Shown here one piece after another: positions 35,629-44,798 of a DNA stretch of 64,000 nucleotides; within the stretch, counting starts at the first letter, position 1, and every line of letters starts with the position of its first letter. The notes below the pieces were generated by a model. That model did not search any database and was not told where the DNA came from. It worked only from the letters and a program-made list of their open reading frames with translations. Source of the stretch: an uncultured Lachnoclostridium sp. (GTDB lineage: Bacteria > Bacillota > Clostridia > Lachnospirales > Lachnospiraceae); NCBI GenBank assembly GCA_930986645.1, contig CAKNJS010000010.1, positions 1 through 64,000 on the forward strand. Reading direction: 5' to 3'. A program made the position numbers and the translations under genes.

Positions 35629-36798
35629 TTATAAGAAGATTCCGATAAACTGGCAGGCCAGTACGACAAATACGAGTGCCACCGGATAAGTTGCGGCGTA
35701 AGCAGATGCCACATCGTCTGTTCCGGTTACACGGATCAGTGTTCCAAGTGCCGGAGTACTCGTCATTCCGCCGCAGATAGAGCCAAGCGTATTGAACAGG
35801 CTCAGCTTCATCAGCTTTGTAGCAACGAAGTAGCCGACTATCATCGGGATCAGCGTGATCAGCGCACCGTATACAAACAGGATCAGCCCCTGCTCTTTCA
35901 GGATTTCGATAAATCCGGCGCCGGCTTCTACACCTGCTCCGATGAGGAACAGTGCCAGACCGAACTCTCGCAGACACTCAAGCACAGATTTCTCCACATG
36001 GAAGCTGATCTTTCCTGCATGGCCGAAATGTCCGAGGATCAGACCTGCAATCAGCGGTCCGCCCGACGTTCCAAGAGAGAACTGTGCACCGCCCGGAAGC
36101 GGGATAACAATCTTAGCAAGAATGATTCCGAGTGCGATTGCCAGTGCAAACGCGAAGAATCCCATCGAATCTACATGGAACAGATTATCTTTTTTCTGCA
36201 CATCGCTTACATTCTGCGCGGCTTCAAACTTTGCACGCTCCGCATCCATATCCGTCTTAAGGAGCTTCGGAACCAGCTGTACAAACAGCACAACACCTAC
36301 TACGCCGAACGGGTAAGCAATGCCATATCCGATAGATGCGTTTGCAGATCCTGTGGCGTCCAGAGCAGCTGCAAGTCCCGGCGTACTTGTCAGAGCGCCT
36401 GACATCATACCAACCGTAATGTCTGTCGGTACACCTGCGATCTCAATGATCCCTGCTGTAACGAGGGCTCCGATCGCAATGATGATAAAGCCGAGCAAAA
36501 TGTATGATTTTGCATTGATTTTGAAGTTACGGAAAAATTTGGGGCCGGCAATAAAACCAACGGAAGTCACAAAACAGATCAGCCCGAGATCCTGAAACAT
36601 TCCAAGTCCATCGATCAGATCTTCGTTATTGCCGATAAAATGTCCGAACACGAGGGCGACAAGCAGTACGCCTGCCGTCCCCAGCTCAACCCCTTTGATC
36701 GTAATACTTCCTACGAGATAGCCTATCGCAGCTACGAGGAATAAGATCATCAGGGTCTCCCCCATCACACTTTCCTGAAACCAATTAACTATAAACAT
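35629..36798 (-). CDS. AspT/YidE/YbjL-type antiporter
   Basis: 389 residues with about ten transmembrane helices. It has the internal duplication typical of the aspartate:alanine exchanger family, with the paired motifs GMMSGALTSTPGLAAALD near 128 and GSICGGMTSTPALGTLI near 345. The cytoplasmic TrkA-C domains found in AspT and YidE are absent, so only the permease core remains. Its place between frdA and fumA suggests exchange of C4-dicarboxylates, for example succinate out with fumarate, malate or aspartate in; that is inference. AAGGAAG lies before the ATG. Confidence 0.8.
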   Translation of the reverse strand: MFIVNWFQESVMGETLMILFLVAAIGYLVGSITIKGVELGTAGVLLVALVFGHFIGNNEDLIDGLGMFQDLGLICFVTSVGFIAGPKFFRNFKINAKSYILLGFIIIAIGALVTAGIIEIAGVPTDITVGMMSGALTSTPGLAAALDATGSANASIGYGIAYPFGVVGVVLFVQLVPKLLKTDMDAERAKFEAAQNVSDVQKKDNLFHVDSMGFFAFALAIALGIILAKIVIPLPGGAQFSLGTSGGPLIAGLILGHFGHAGKISFHVEKSVLECLREFGLALFLIGAGVEAGAGFIEILKEQGLILFVYGALITLIPMIVGYFVATKLMKLSLFNTLGSICGGMTSTPALGTLIRVTGTDDVASAYAATYPVALVFVVLACQFIGIFL

Positions 36799-36813
36799 TC
36801 TCTTCTTCCTTTC

Positions 36814-38415
36814 CTATCTCTCATGTCTTGCGTATTTCGGAAGAAGGAGCGGAGAAACATCTCCTGTGTCAATTCCGGCCTCTTTCAGCTCTTCTGCATA
36901 TGCCTGAATGTGATCCAGATTCATATTGCCAAGCTCTACATTTTTAGCCTTTGCTGCAGCAGCTTTTCCTGCGTTGCGTCCGAATACGATGATATCCAGA
37001 AGTGAGTTGCCCATCAGTCGGTTTCTTCCGTGGATTCCTCCGACAGCCTCTCCTGCAACAAGCAGATTGTCGATTACCTTTGTAAATCCGTCGCCGCCGA
37101 TCTCAAGTCCGCCGTTCTGGTAGTGAAGGGTCGGATATACAAGGATCGGAAGTTTTCTCATATCGATATCATATCTCATGTACATACGGAGCATTGCCGG
37201 GATGCGTTTTTCAATCGTTCCCGGTCCGCCGATTTCTTCGATCATCGGCGTGTCAAGCCATACGCCGCTTCCAAGAGGTGTAGTTACACCTTTGCCGCGT
37301 GCTGTACACTCGCGGATGATACCTGCGGCAGCAACATCACGTGTCTCCAGCGGATGCATAAATGCCTCTCCGTCAACATTGACAAGCTGTGCGCCTACGG
37401 AACGAACTTTCTCTGTTACAAGGGCGCCGAAAATCTGTGACGGGAACGCTACTCCTGTAGGATGATACTGGATCGTATCCTGATACAGAAGCGGAGCACC
37501 CATACGGTATCCGAGGATCAGACCGTCTGCTGTAGCGCCGTAGTGGTTTGAAGTCGGGAATCCCTGATAGTGCATACGTCCTGCACCGCCTGTAGCGATG
37601 ATGACTGTCTTTGCCTTTGCGACAAGGTAATCCTCTGTCTCCAGATTCTGAAGAACAGCTCCTGCAACCTGTCCTCTGTCGTCTCTGATCAGCTCTACTG
37701 CTACAGTGAACTCGGCAACCGGGATCTGACGGTTTAATACTTCATCGCGAAGTGTACGCATGATCTCTGCTCCGGAGTAATCCTTGCAGGCATGCATTCT
37801 CTTTCTGGATGTACCGCCGCCGTGTGTAGTGATCATTCTTCCGTCTTTATCTTTGTCAAACATAACGCCCAGATCATTGAGCCATTTGATCGCATCCGGT
37901 GCTTCCATAACAAGACGTTTCAGAAGTTCCGGTCTAGCGGCAAAATGTCCGCCTCCGAACGCATCCAGATAATGCTGTACCGGAGAGTCATTCTCCTTAT
38001 CAGCTGCCTGAATACCGCCCTCTGCCATCATTGTATTTGCATCACCGATACGGAGCTTTGTCACGATCATGACATTTGCTCCCGCCTCATTCGCCTCGAT
38101 TGCTGCAGATGCGCCTGCACCGCCGCCTCCGATAACGAGTACATCAACGTCATAGTCTACTTTGTTAATATCAACTTTGTCTGTAAGCAGACGGCTGTTG
38201 GAGTGGAGCAGATGCACAAGCTCTTTCGGTGCTTTCTGTCCTTTGTTCGGTCCTACTTTGATCTCTGCGAATGCTTCTTCCCTGTAATCAGGATGGAATT
38301 CCTTAAGGAGAGCATCTTTCTCATCCGCCGTCATTCGTCTCGGCTCTACACCCAGACGCTGTGCTCTGGTGGCCTCCACTTTTTTTACGGATTCCATCAT
38401 TTCCGGTGTAAACAT
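36814..38415 (-). CDS. frdA: Soluble fumarate reductase flavoprotein subunit
   Basis: 533 residues. An 85-residue polar N-terminal extension precedes the FAD Rossmann motif GGGGAGASAA (96-105). The active-site set of fumarate reductases is complete: HPTG at 318-321, R359 in ETRDVAAAG, H431 in LHYQNGG, and R466 in GRNRLMGNS. The histidine that binds FAD covalently in membrane FrdA is replaced by N127 (ANTMMAEGG), so FAD should be non-covalent. The usual C-terminal helical domain is missing; only about 50 residues follow the FAD fold. No signal peptide or heme motif is present, so it is cytoplasmic. It should reduce fumarate to succinate with electrons from the Hdr/Flx subunits encoded beside it. 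Confidence 0.85.
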   Translation of the reverse strand: MFTPEMMESVKKVEATRAQRLGVEPRRMTADEKDALLKEFHPDYREEAFAEIKVGPNKGQKAPKELVHLLHSNSRLLTDKVDINKVDYDVDVLVIGGGGAGASAAIEANEAGANVMIVTKLRIGDANTMMAEGGIQAADKENDSPVQHYLDAFGGGHFAARPELLKRLVMEAPDAIKWLNDLGVMFDKDKDGRMITTHGGGTSRKRMHACKDYSGAEIMRTLRDEVLNRQIPVAEFTVAVELIRDDRGQVAGAVLQNLETEDYLVAKAKTVIIATGGAGRMHYQGFPTSNHYGATADGLILGYRMGAPLLYQDTIQYHPTGVAFPSQIFGALVTEKVRSVGAQLVNVDGEAFMHPLETRDVAAAGIIRECTARGKGVTTPLGSGVWLDTPMIEEIGGPGTIEKRIPAMLRMYMRYDIDMRKLPILVYPTLHYQNGGLEIGGDGFTKVIDNLLVAGEAVGGIHGRNRLMGNSLLDIIVFGRNAGKAAAAKAKNVELGNMNLDHIQAYAEELKEAGIDTGDVSPLLLPKYARHER

Positions 38416-38427
38416 GATCTTCCCTCC

Positions 38428-39102
38428 TTATTTCTCAATCTCTCTGTTGTTGTAAAGTTCCTGCATCTCTTCGATTGGCTTCTCCATGATCTGCTCGATC
38501 AGCTGATCGTAATCGCCGTGGTGAATCTCTTCCACACGTTTTGTCAGGTGTTTGGACTCCGGTGCAATATATTTACCTGTAAGTCTTCTTGCCAGAACAC
38601 CTACCATCGGGTGGGAGATCTCTGCCGGACATCTTACGGAGCAGCATCCGCATCCGATACAGTCGAATGACTCTTCGGCACACTTCTCAAACTCACCGCG
38701 CTGTGCGTACGCAATGTACTGCATTACGTTCAGGTCCTGAGTACATGCCTTTGTACAGGCATTACATCCGATGCAGCTGTAAATCTCCGGATACAGATCC
38801 ATCATGATCCTCTGCTCCGGTTTGATATCTTCAATGTCATATGTTCTCTTGTCTGTCGGGAAGAACGGAACAGTTGCCACATACATTCCCTCTTCTACCT
38901 GTGTCTGGCAGGCGAGGCATGTCTTCAGCTCGTTCTTGCCCTTAATCCTGTAGATCGTCGCACAGGCACCGCAGAAGCCGTGACGGCAGCCGCATCCTCT
39001 TTTCAGTGTATAGCCCGCGTATTCCATCGCTGTCATAATCGTCAGGTCTGCCGGCACACTGTATTTCTTACCGAAAAAATATACATTTACCATATTTTCC
39101 AT
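38428..39102 (-). CDS. frdB: Fumarate reductase iron-sulfur subunit, HdrC-like
   Basis: 224 residues. The N-terminal 2Fe-2S ferredoxin fold has C39-x4-C44-x2-C47 and C62/C65. The C-terminal half has two 4Fe-4S motifs, C110-x2-C-x2-C-x3-C120 and C148-x2-C-x2-C-x3-C158P. Classical FrdB would use a 3Fe-4S cluster near the quinone site; here the second motif looks like a full 4Fe-4S and the half resembles HdrC. Unlike methanogen TfrB it has no CCG domain; a separate HdrB in the operon supplies that. No cytochrome or anchor subunit is encoded. It lies 12 bp upstream of frdA. Confidence 0.85.
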   Translation of the reverse strand: MENMVNVYFFGKKYSVPADLTIMTAMEYAGYTLKRGCGCRHGFCGACATIYRIKGKNELKTCLACQTQVEEGMYVATVPFFPTDKRTYDIEDIKPEQRIMMDLYPEIYSCIGCNACTKACTQDLNVMQYIAYAQRGEFEKCAEESFDCIGCGCCSVRCPAEISHPMVGVLARRLTGKYIAPESKHLTKRVEEIHHGDYDQLIEQIMEKPIEEMQELYNNREIEK

Positions 39103-39119
39103 GATATTTCTTCCTTTCC

Positions 39120-39974
39120 CTAGTATTCATTCGGCATCTCATCGATTTCATCGCACCGAAATACCGGACCGTCTTTACATACATATTTTGAGCCGATGTT
39201 ACATCTTCCGCACTTTCCGATTCCGCATTTCATGCGAAGTTCAAGTGTGGTGTATATCTGATCTCTGGAGAATCCCAGTTCTTCCAGACCTGCCAGTGTG
39301 AACTTGATCATGATCGGAGGTCCGCAGATCAGAGCTGTCTTGTTTACATCGAATCCCAGTTCCTTCACATAATTCGGCACGAATCCTACATGTCCGTCCC
39401 ATCCTTCCTGCTCGCGGTCGATCGTCAGATGAACGTGTACGTCAGGAGCTTTCATCCATACTTCCTGAATCTCCTTTAACTGAACCAGATCGTCAGCGGA
39501 ACGGGAACCGTAGACGATATCAACTGTACCATAATCGTCACGGTTGTCCAGCACGTAGTTGATAACGGAACGCAGCGGCGCAAGACCGATACCGCCGGCG
39601 ATGAAAAGCAGGTCTTTTCCTTTAAGCTTATCCTCTACCGGGAAATGATTGCCGTACGGTCCTCTGACCGTGATCTCATCGCCCACCTCCAGACTATGGA
39701 GATATTCTGTAAGCATCCCGCATTTTTTAATGCTGAATTCCTGATATTCTTTATTGGTCGGCGAAGAAGTAATTGAAAACATACCTTCGCTGACTCCCGG
39801 TGCACAGAGCATTGCGCACTGTCCCGGCATATGCTCGAACAGCTTGCCGCCCTCCGGAGCATTGACGCGGAACGTCTTTACGTCCGGCGTCTCCTCGCGG
39901 ATGTCAGTGATCACTCCTACCTTCGGGATCAGGGTATCCAGTGTATAATTTTTGTGACATGTACATTCACTCAT
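39120..39974 (-). CDS. flxA: FlxA-like FAD/NAD(P)H oxidoreductase subunit (AsrB-like)
   Basis: 284 residues. An FAD-binding beta barrel (about 15-105, with FSITSSPT near 67) is followed by an NAD-binding domain (LLFIAGGIGLAPLRSVINY near 122, YGSRS, CGPP near 219). A C-terminal cysteine site CGIGKCGRCNIGSKYVC (near 250-266) binds a 2Fe-2S cluster, as in dihydroorotate dehydrogenase electron-transfer subunits. In FlxABCD-HdrABC complexes this is the NADH entry point. Its ATG overlaps the flxB stop (TAATG), and GGAGG precedes it. Confidence 0.87.
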   Translation of the reverse strand: MSECTCHKNYTLDTLIPKVGVITDIREETPDVKTFRVNAPEGGKLFEHMPGQCAMLCAPGVSEGMFSITSSPTNKEYQEFSIKKCGMLTEYLHSLEVGDEITVRGPYGNHFPVEDKLKGKDLLFIAGGIGLAPLRSVINYVLDNRDDYGTVDIVYGSRSADDLVQLKEIQEVWMKAPDVHVHLTIDREQEGWDGHVGFVPNYVKELGFDVNKTALICGPPIMIKFTLAGLEELGFSRDQIYTTLELRMKCGIGKCGRCNIGSKYVCKDGPVFRCDEIDEMPNEY

Positions 39975-41014
39975 TACTTTTCACCTCCCTGTTTTGCAAA
40001 CGCCTTAATAACTTTTACGATATTTAAGGATTCCGGGCATTTCTCCACACATCTTCCGCATCCCACGCAGGAATACATTCCGTCGTTATTTGCCGGATAG
40101 TATACCAGTTTGTGCATGAATCTCTGGCGGAATCTCTCTTTTTGTGTCTTACGGTTGTTTCCTCCGGCCATCATAGTGAAGTCAGAGTACATACAGGAAT
40201 CCCAGCAGCGGTATCTCTGCACGCCGTTCTTTCCTGTATCATAGTCCTTGATGTCGTAACACTGGCATGTCGGACATACAAACGTACATGTTCCGCATCC
40301 CAGACACGGTTTGTACAGTTCATCCCACAGCGGAGAATCAAACTTCTCCATTGTGACATCTCCGTTCCATCCCTCAAGGGAGAGATGTGTATACGGGAGC
40401 TGCTCAATGATATTGTGGATTGCTTCTTTCTCTTTCTCAACAGTCTCGTCCGCGCCTGCATCCTCTGTGAGCAGGTCGGCAACAGCTTTCGTGAGCGCTT
40501 CTCCTTTTTCTGTAAGCGCTTTCCAGTACAGATCCTCTCCGATCAGCCACGCAGCAACATCAGCAGCCGGCTCTGCCGCATCGATGCCGAATACCTTACA
40601 GAAGCAGGTTTCCTCCGGCTCATGGCAGGCGAGGGCAACGATCGTGCCGTGATCTCTTCTGGCCGCATAGAATGTATCGAGCGGATCTACAAGAAATACT
40701 TTATCCAGCACTTCCACGCCTCTCACATCGCAGGCTCTCATTCCGAATACGACGAAATCCTGTTCTTTCAGCGCTTCCGGCTCAATATTTATTTTCTTTC
40801 CATCCCTGACACAGGTATAAAGTGTTTCGCTCTGCGGGAAGAAAGCGTCTTTCGGAGATTTTACTGTCTTTAACGTATCGATATCAACAGTGGCATCCTC
40901 AGACCATGCTGCAAAGTTTACCTGGCCTTCGTTTCTTACCGGAAGATATAATTCCTGTTCTGCGGCAATCTTCTGAAATAATGCCGTCAGATTTTCTTTC
41001 GCTATCTTATACAT
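39974..41014 (-). CDS. flxB: FlxB-like iron-sulfur protein (AsrA-like)
   Basis: 346 residues, resembling anaerobic sulfite reductase subunit A and hydrogenase beta-type proteins. The first two thirds form the AsrA-like domain (VVFGMRACDVRGVEVLDKVFL near 90). Two 4Fe-4S motifs follow: CLGCGTCTFVCPTCQC near 238 and CVGCGRCVEKCPES near 317. It should relay electrons between FlxA and the Hdr core. The flxB/flxC naming is by similarity to the sulfate-reducer operon and could be swapped. Confidence 0.8.
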   Translation of the reverse strand: MYKIAKENLTALFQKIAAEQELYLPVRNEGQVNFAAWSEDATVDIDTLKTVKSPKDAFFPQSETLYTCVRDGKKINIEPEALKEQDFVVFGMRACDVRGVEVLDKVFLVDPLDTFYAARRDHGTIVALACHEPEETCFCKVFGIDAAEPAADVAAWLIGEDLYWKALTEKGEALTKAVADLLTEDAGADETVEKEKEAIHNIIEQLPYTHLSLEGWNGDVTMEKFDSPLWDELYKPCLGCGTCTFVCPTCQCYDIKDYDTGKNGVQRYRCWDSCMYSDFTMMAGGNNRKTQKERFRQRFMHKLVYYPANNDGMYSCVGCGRCVEKCPESLNIVKVIKAFAKQGGEK

Positions 41015-41017
41015 ACA

Positions 41018-41992
41018 TTATCCCCTTTCTGCCACAATTCCCGGCTCTGCGTCTTCTACATCATAATTGGTGAGCGGAGTTCTAGGCTCCAGATCTGCAC
41101 CTGCCTGATACTCTCCGTAGAGCTCGTTGATATCTTTGATAAATTTCCGGTTGAACAGGTGAAGACGGATTCCCTGCGGACAGACTCTGCTGCACTCGCC
41201 GCAGTCTGTACATCTTCCCGCCACATGGAATGCGCGGATGATGTGGAACATCTTTTCCTCGAAGGAATCTACATTCGCCTTCTGTGAACTGTCAAACTTA
41301 TTGCTGTCAAATACACATTTACGGCAGCTGCAGGCCGGGCATACATTACGGCAGGCATTACAGCGGATGCATTTGCTCAGCTCTTTCTGGAAGAATGCAA
41401 ATTTATCTTCCGGGCTCATTGCCTCAATCTTTTCGACCTCCGCAAATCTGTCGGCGTCTTTTGTGTCTTTGGACTCGCCGATGATCTCGTCGAAGATCAT
41501 GTGATCCTTGCCTTTGCAGACGTGGCATCTCTCCAGCATAGCGTCTTTGTACGCACAGCTCTTCTCTCCGTAAATTGTATCGATCGTAAGCGTTTCTGCC
41601 TCGTCTTCGATCTCTGCGCCGGAGATACTTTTGATACCTTTAATGCCCATAGCTCTGATCTTTTCGATGTCAAGCTTTCCTTTGCAGCCCACACCGATGA
41701 TATACGCTTTGTCCCTGTCCACACGGTGCTCTTTCATCAGCTCCTGAAAGCTGTATGTATCACAGGGTTTTAAGCACACAAGCGTCTTTCCTTCCAATTT
41801 GGAAGCCTCGATCATATATTTGCTTAAGTTTGCCCCGCAGAATCCGTTGTACACGAAATCCGCGAAGTCTTCTTCTTTCTCAAAGTAAGCCGGTTCCGGA
41901 TTGTAAGGCAGGTCCCCGGCTTTCCATCCGAGCACTCTTGCCACAGTTCCATCGGCCAGAAGCTCTTTTGCGCGGTTGATTAATTCCTGCAT
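41018..41992 (-). CDS. flxC: FlxC-like iron-sulfur protein
   Basis: 324 residues. The N-terminal part resembles F420-hydrogenase beta-type domains (LVCLKPCDTYSFQELMKEHRVD, then GVGCKGKLD). Two ferredoxin motifs follow: CIRCNACRNVCPACSCRKC near 209 and CTDCGECSRVCPQGI near 262. Extra cysteines (CHVCKG near 156) may bind another cluster. Its start lies 13 bp inside flxD, with GGAGG upstream. It probably bridges flavin and Hdr subunits. Confidence 0.8.
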   Translation of the reverse strand: MQELINRAKELLADGTVARVLGWKAGDLPYNPEPAYFEKEEDFADFVYNGFCGANLSKYMIEASKLEGKTLVCLKPCDTYSFQELMKEHRVDRDKAYIIGVGCKGKLDIEKIRAMGIKGIKSISGAEIEDEAETLTIDTIYGEKSCAYKDAMLERCHVCKGKDHMIFDEIIGESKDTKDADRFAEVEKIEAMSPEDKFAFFQKELSKCIRCNACRNVCPACSCRKCVFDSNKFDSSQKANVDSFEEKMFHIIRAFHVAGRCTDCGECSRVCPQGIRLHLFNRKFIKDINELYGEYQAGADLEPRTPLTNYDVEDAEPGIVAERG

Positions 41993-42423
41993 CTTAAATC
42001 CTCCAATCTTACGTTTTTACCGAGAGATGTGATCTTGTCCACAAACTCATGCATAGTCTGTGAGAACTTGGCACCCTCGGCTGCGGATACCCACTCTACA
42101 CGGGTACGGCCGTTTTCTACTCCGATATAATCCAGCATGGAGAAGAGAAGCGTCATACGTCTTCTTGCGTAATAATTTCCGGAAGTATAATGGCAGTCGC
42201 CCGGATGGCATCCGCACATGATAACTCCGTCTGCTCCTCTTTCAAATGCTCTTAAGATGAACATCGGATTGACACGGCAGGAACAGGGAACGCGGATGAT
42301 CTTGACGTCGGCCGAATAGGACATACGGCTGCTTCCCGCCAGATCCGCTCCGGCGTAACTGCACCAGTTGCAGCAGAACGCCACGATCTTTGGTCTGAAT
42401 TCTTCATTCTTTTCTATCGACAT
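41980..42423 (-). CDS. flxD: FlxD / MvhD-type delta subunit
   Basis: 147 residues from the ATG at 42423 (GGAGG 10 nt upstream), overlapping hdrA by 10 bp. A longer frame to 42522 lies within hdrA. It is the MvhD family 2Fe-2S protein, with CCNWCSYAGADLAG near 16, VPCSCRVNP near 47, and GCHPGDCHYTSGN near 71. In methanogens and sulfate reducers this subunit docks the electron-input module onto HdrA. Its presence is the strongest single indication of a bifurcating Hdr complex here. Confidence 0.9.
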   Translation of the reverse strand: MSIEKNEEFRPKIVAFCCNWCSYAGADLAGSSRMSYSADVKIIRVPCSCRVNPMFILRAFERGADGVIMCGCHPGDCHYTSGNYYARRRMTLLFSMLDYIGVENGRTRVEWVSAAEGAKFSQTMHEFVDKITSLGKNVRLEDLRCRN

Positions 42424-44402
42424 ATCGCATCTACCTCCGCTAGAATCTGTCTGTTCGAGAATCCCTGCAGGTCCATTGCTCCGGACGGACACGTTACGGT
42501 GCAGGCACCGCATCCCTGACAAAGCGCATCGTTTACAACCGCAATACGTCTTGTCTCGCGGACTCCGTGATCATTCACCTCTTTATCTTCGTAGGTGATC
42601 GCTCCGTACGGACATACATTAGCACACTGGGAACATCCGTTACACAGAAGCTCATCAGAATGTGCCGTACACGGATTGGTCAGCAGTTTATCTTTGGCAA
42701 GAAGTCCGATTGCTTTTACTGCAGCCGCTCCTGCCTGAGATACCGTCTCCGGAATATCCTTCGGTCCCTGACACACACCGGAAAGGAAGATACCGGCTGT
42801 CGGTGACTCTACCGGACGAAGCTTCGCGTGTGCTTCTGTGAGGAAGTTGTTTGTATCGATACTTGCTGTCAGCATTGTAGCAATCTTTCTTACATCCGGA
42901 TTCGGCTCGATCGCTGCAGCAAGAACAACCATATCAGCCTCTTTTAAGATCTGTTTGTTATCCAGAAGGTCAGCTCCCTGAACGAGCAGTTTTCCATTCG
43001 GCTGCGGAATAACTTTTCCGACCTGTCCCTTGATGTAGTTTACTCCGTAATCTTCTACGGCTCTGCGGTAGAACTCATCAAAGTTCTTGCCCGGTGTTCT
43101 CACATCAATATAGAAAACCGTTACATTTGTATCCGGATACTTATCGCGGATAAGCATTGCGTGTTTTGCTGTGTACATACAGCAGATCTTGGAGCAGTAG
43201 CTCTTTCCTCTGTTGTCTGCGCAGCGGCTTCCCACGCACTGGATAAACACCATTTCCTTCGGAGCTTTGCCGTCGGAAAGGCGCTCGAGATGTCCGCCTG
43301 TCGGTCCTGCTGCATTCATGATACGCTCCAGCTCGAGAGATGTGATAACATCCTTGCTCTGGCTGTATGCATACTCATCATATTTATCAAGCTTGATCAT
43401 ATCGAAGCCTGTTGCTACAACGATAGCGCCGTACTTCTCTGTCACGATCTCGTCGATCTGATCATAATCAATAGCTCCTGCCTGACATACTTTTGAACAG
43501 ATACCGCATTTTCCTGTCTTGAATTTGATGCAGGCGTCACGGTCGATAACCGGAACGTTCGGAACTGCCTGTGCAAACGGTGTGTAGATAGCACTTCTTG
43601 TATTTAAACCGCGGTTGAACTCGCTCGGCGTCTTCTTGCTCGGGCATTTTTCCTGACACACGCCGCAGCCTGTACATTTGTTCATATCCACGCTTCTTGC
43701 TTTCTTGCGGATTTCAACTGTGAAATCCCCTACGAAACCGGATACGCTCTCTACTTCACTGTATGTATAGATATTGATGAGCGGATGTGCGTTCACCTCT
43801 CCCATCTTCGGTGTCAGGATACAGGATGAACAGTCCAGTGTCGGGAATGTCTTGTCCAGCTGTGACATTCTTCCGCCGATACTCGGTGTCTTCTCAACGA
43901 TATCAACCGGATATCCCGCCTCTGCAATATCAAGCGCAGTCTGGATACCTGCAATACCTCCGCCTATTACGAGCGCTCTCTTTGTAACACGGCTCTCACC
44001 CGGCTTAAGCGGTGCGTCCAGATTTACTTTTGCAACTGCCGCACGCATCAGGATGACAGCTTTTTCCGTCGCTTCCTCAATATCTTTGTGAATCCATGAA
44101 CAGTGCTCACGGATATTTGCGATCTCTACCATGTACGGGTTAAGTCCCGCTTTCTCCGCTGCATTTCTGAATGTCGTCTCGTGCATACGCGGAGAACATG
44201 AACAGACGACAAGTCCTGTCAGATGTTTCTCTTTGATCGCCTTATGGATGAGCTCCTGTCCGGCCTCGGAACACATATATGCGTAGTCCTCAGCATGAAC
44301 AACACCCGGCTCATGGAGCGCCATCTCAACGACTTTCTTTACGTCTACCGTTGCCGCGATATTTGTACCGCAGTGGCAGACAAATACTCCTATCCTCTGC
44401 AC
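42414..44402 (-). CDS. hdrA: HdrA-like FAD iron-sulfur subunit
   Basis: 662 residues, GTG start with GGAGG 9 nt before. The order is an N-terminal domain with VCSCSPRMHE near 67, the FAD Rossmann motif LVIGGGIAGIQTAL at 144-157, CSSCILTPKMGEV near 191, and an inserted ferredoxin motif CTGCGVCQEKCP at 243-254. A CGICSKVC site follows near 299, and two C-terminal 4Fe-4S motifs are CNGCSQCANVCP and CQGCGACTVTCP. HdrA carries the flavin that splits electron pairs in heterodisulfide reductase complexes. No selenocysteine codon is needed. The electron split between ferredoxin and fumarate is inferred, not shown. Confidence 0.9.
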   Translation of the reverse strand: MQRIGVFVCHCGTNIAATVDVKKVVEMALHEPGVVHAEDYAYMCSEAGQELIHKAIKEKHLTGLVVCSCSPRMHETTFRNAAEKAGLNPYMVEIANIREHCSWIHKDIEEATEKAVILMRAAVAKVNLDAPLKPGESRVTKRALVIGGGIAGIQTALDIAEAGYPVDIVEKTPSIGGRMSQLDKTFPTLDCSSCILTPKMGEVNAHPLINIYTYSEVESVSGFVGDFTVEIRKKARSVDMNKCTGCGVCQEKCPSKKTPSEFNRGLNTRSAIYTPFAQAVPNVPVIDRDACIKFKTGKCGICSKVCQAGAIDYDQIDEIVTEKYGAIVVATGFDMIKLDKYDEYAYSQSKDVITSLELERIMNAAGPTGGHLERLSDGKAPKEMVFIQCVGSRCADNRGKSYCSKICCMYTAKHAMLIRDKYPDTNVTVFYIDVRTPGKNFDEFYRRAVEDYGVNYIKGQVGKVIPQPNGKLLVQGADLLDNKQILKEADMVVLAAAIEPNPDVRKIATMLTASIDTNNFLTEAHAKLRPVESPTAGIFLSGVCQGPKDIPETVSQAGAAAVKAIGLLAKDKLLTNPCTAHSDELLCNGCSQCANVCPYGAITYEDKEVNDHGVRETRRIAVVNDALCQGCGACTVTCPSGAMDLQGFSNRQILAEVDAICR

Positions 44403-44408
44403 CTGTTA

Positions 44409-44798
44409 TCACCTCCTGTATCTTCTGAGTGCACTTACGAGAAGCTGCTGCGGTGTATCGGGATCTATAAGTTCCGGTATGTCGTCCGCCAGCAGATAAT
44501 TCTTGCCTCTCTCACGCACAACAATCTGTCTTGCAGCGTCGATCAGCTTGCCCGGCTTTACATCGCGCGGACATCTCTCTACACATGCAAAGCAGGAGAG
44601 ACATTTCCAGAGTGATTTTGATTTAACCAGTGACTCAATGTCCTCGTTGATCACATAGGAAACAAACTGGTGCGGTTTAATATCCATTTCATTGTAGGAA
44701 GGGCAGGAAGCGGAACATTTACCGCATTTCATGCATTTCAGCGGATTCACGCCGCTGATCTCTTTGATCATCTCTGCGCGACTGTGTTCTGTTTTCAC
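44409..44798 (-). CDS. hdrC: HdrC-like iron-sulfur subunit
   Basis: 129 residues with two 4Fe-4S motifs: CMKCGKCSASCP near 22 and CLSCFACVERCP near 65. It starts with GTG whose GTGA overlaps the hdrB stop; GGAGG lies 10 nt upstream. HdrC passes electrons from HdrA to HdrB. No membrane helix is present, so the complex is soluble. Confidence 0.9.
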   Translation of the reverse strand: MKTEHSRAEMIKEISGVNPLKCMKCGKCSASCPSYNEMDIKPHQFVSYVINEDIESLVKSKSLWKCLSCFACVERCPRDVKPGKLIDAARQIVVRERGKNYLLADDIPELIDPDTPQQLLVSALRRYRR

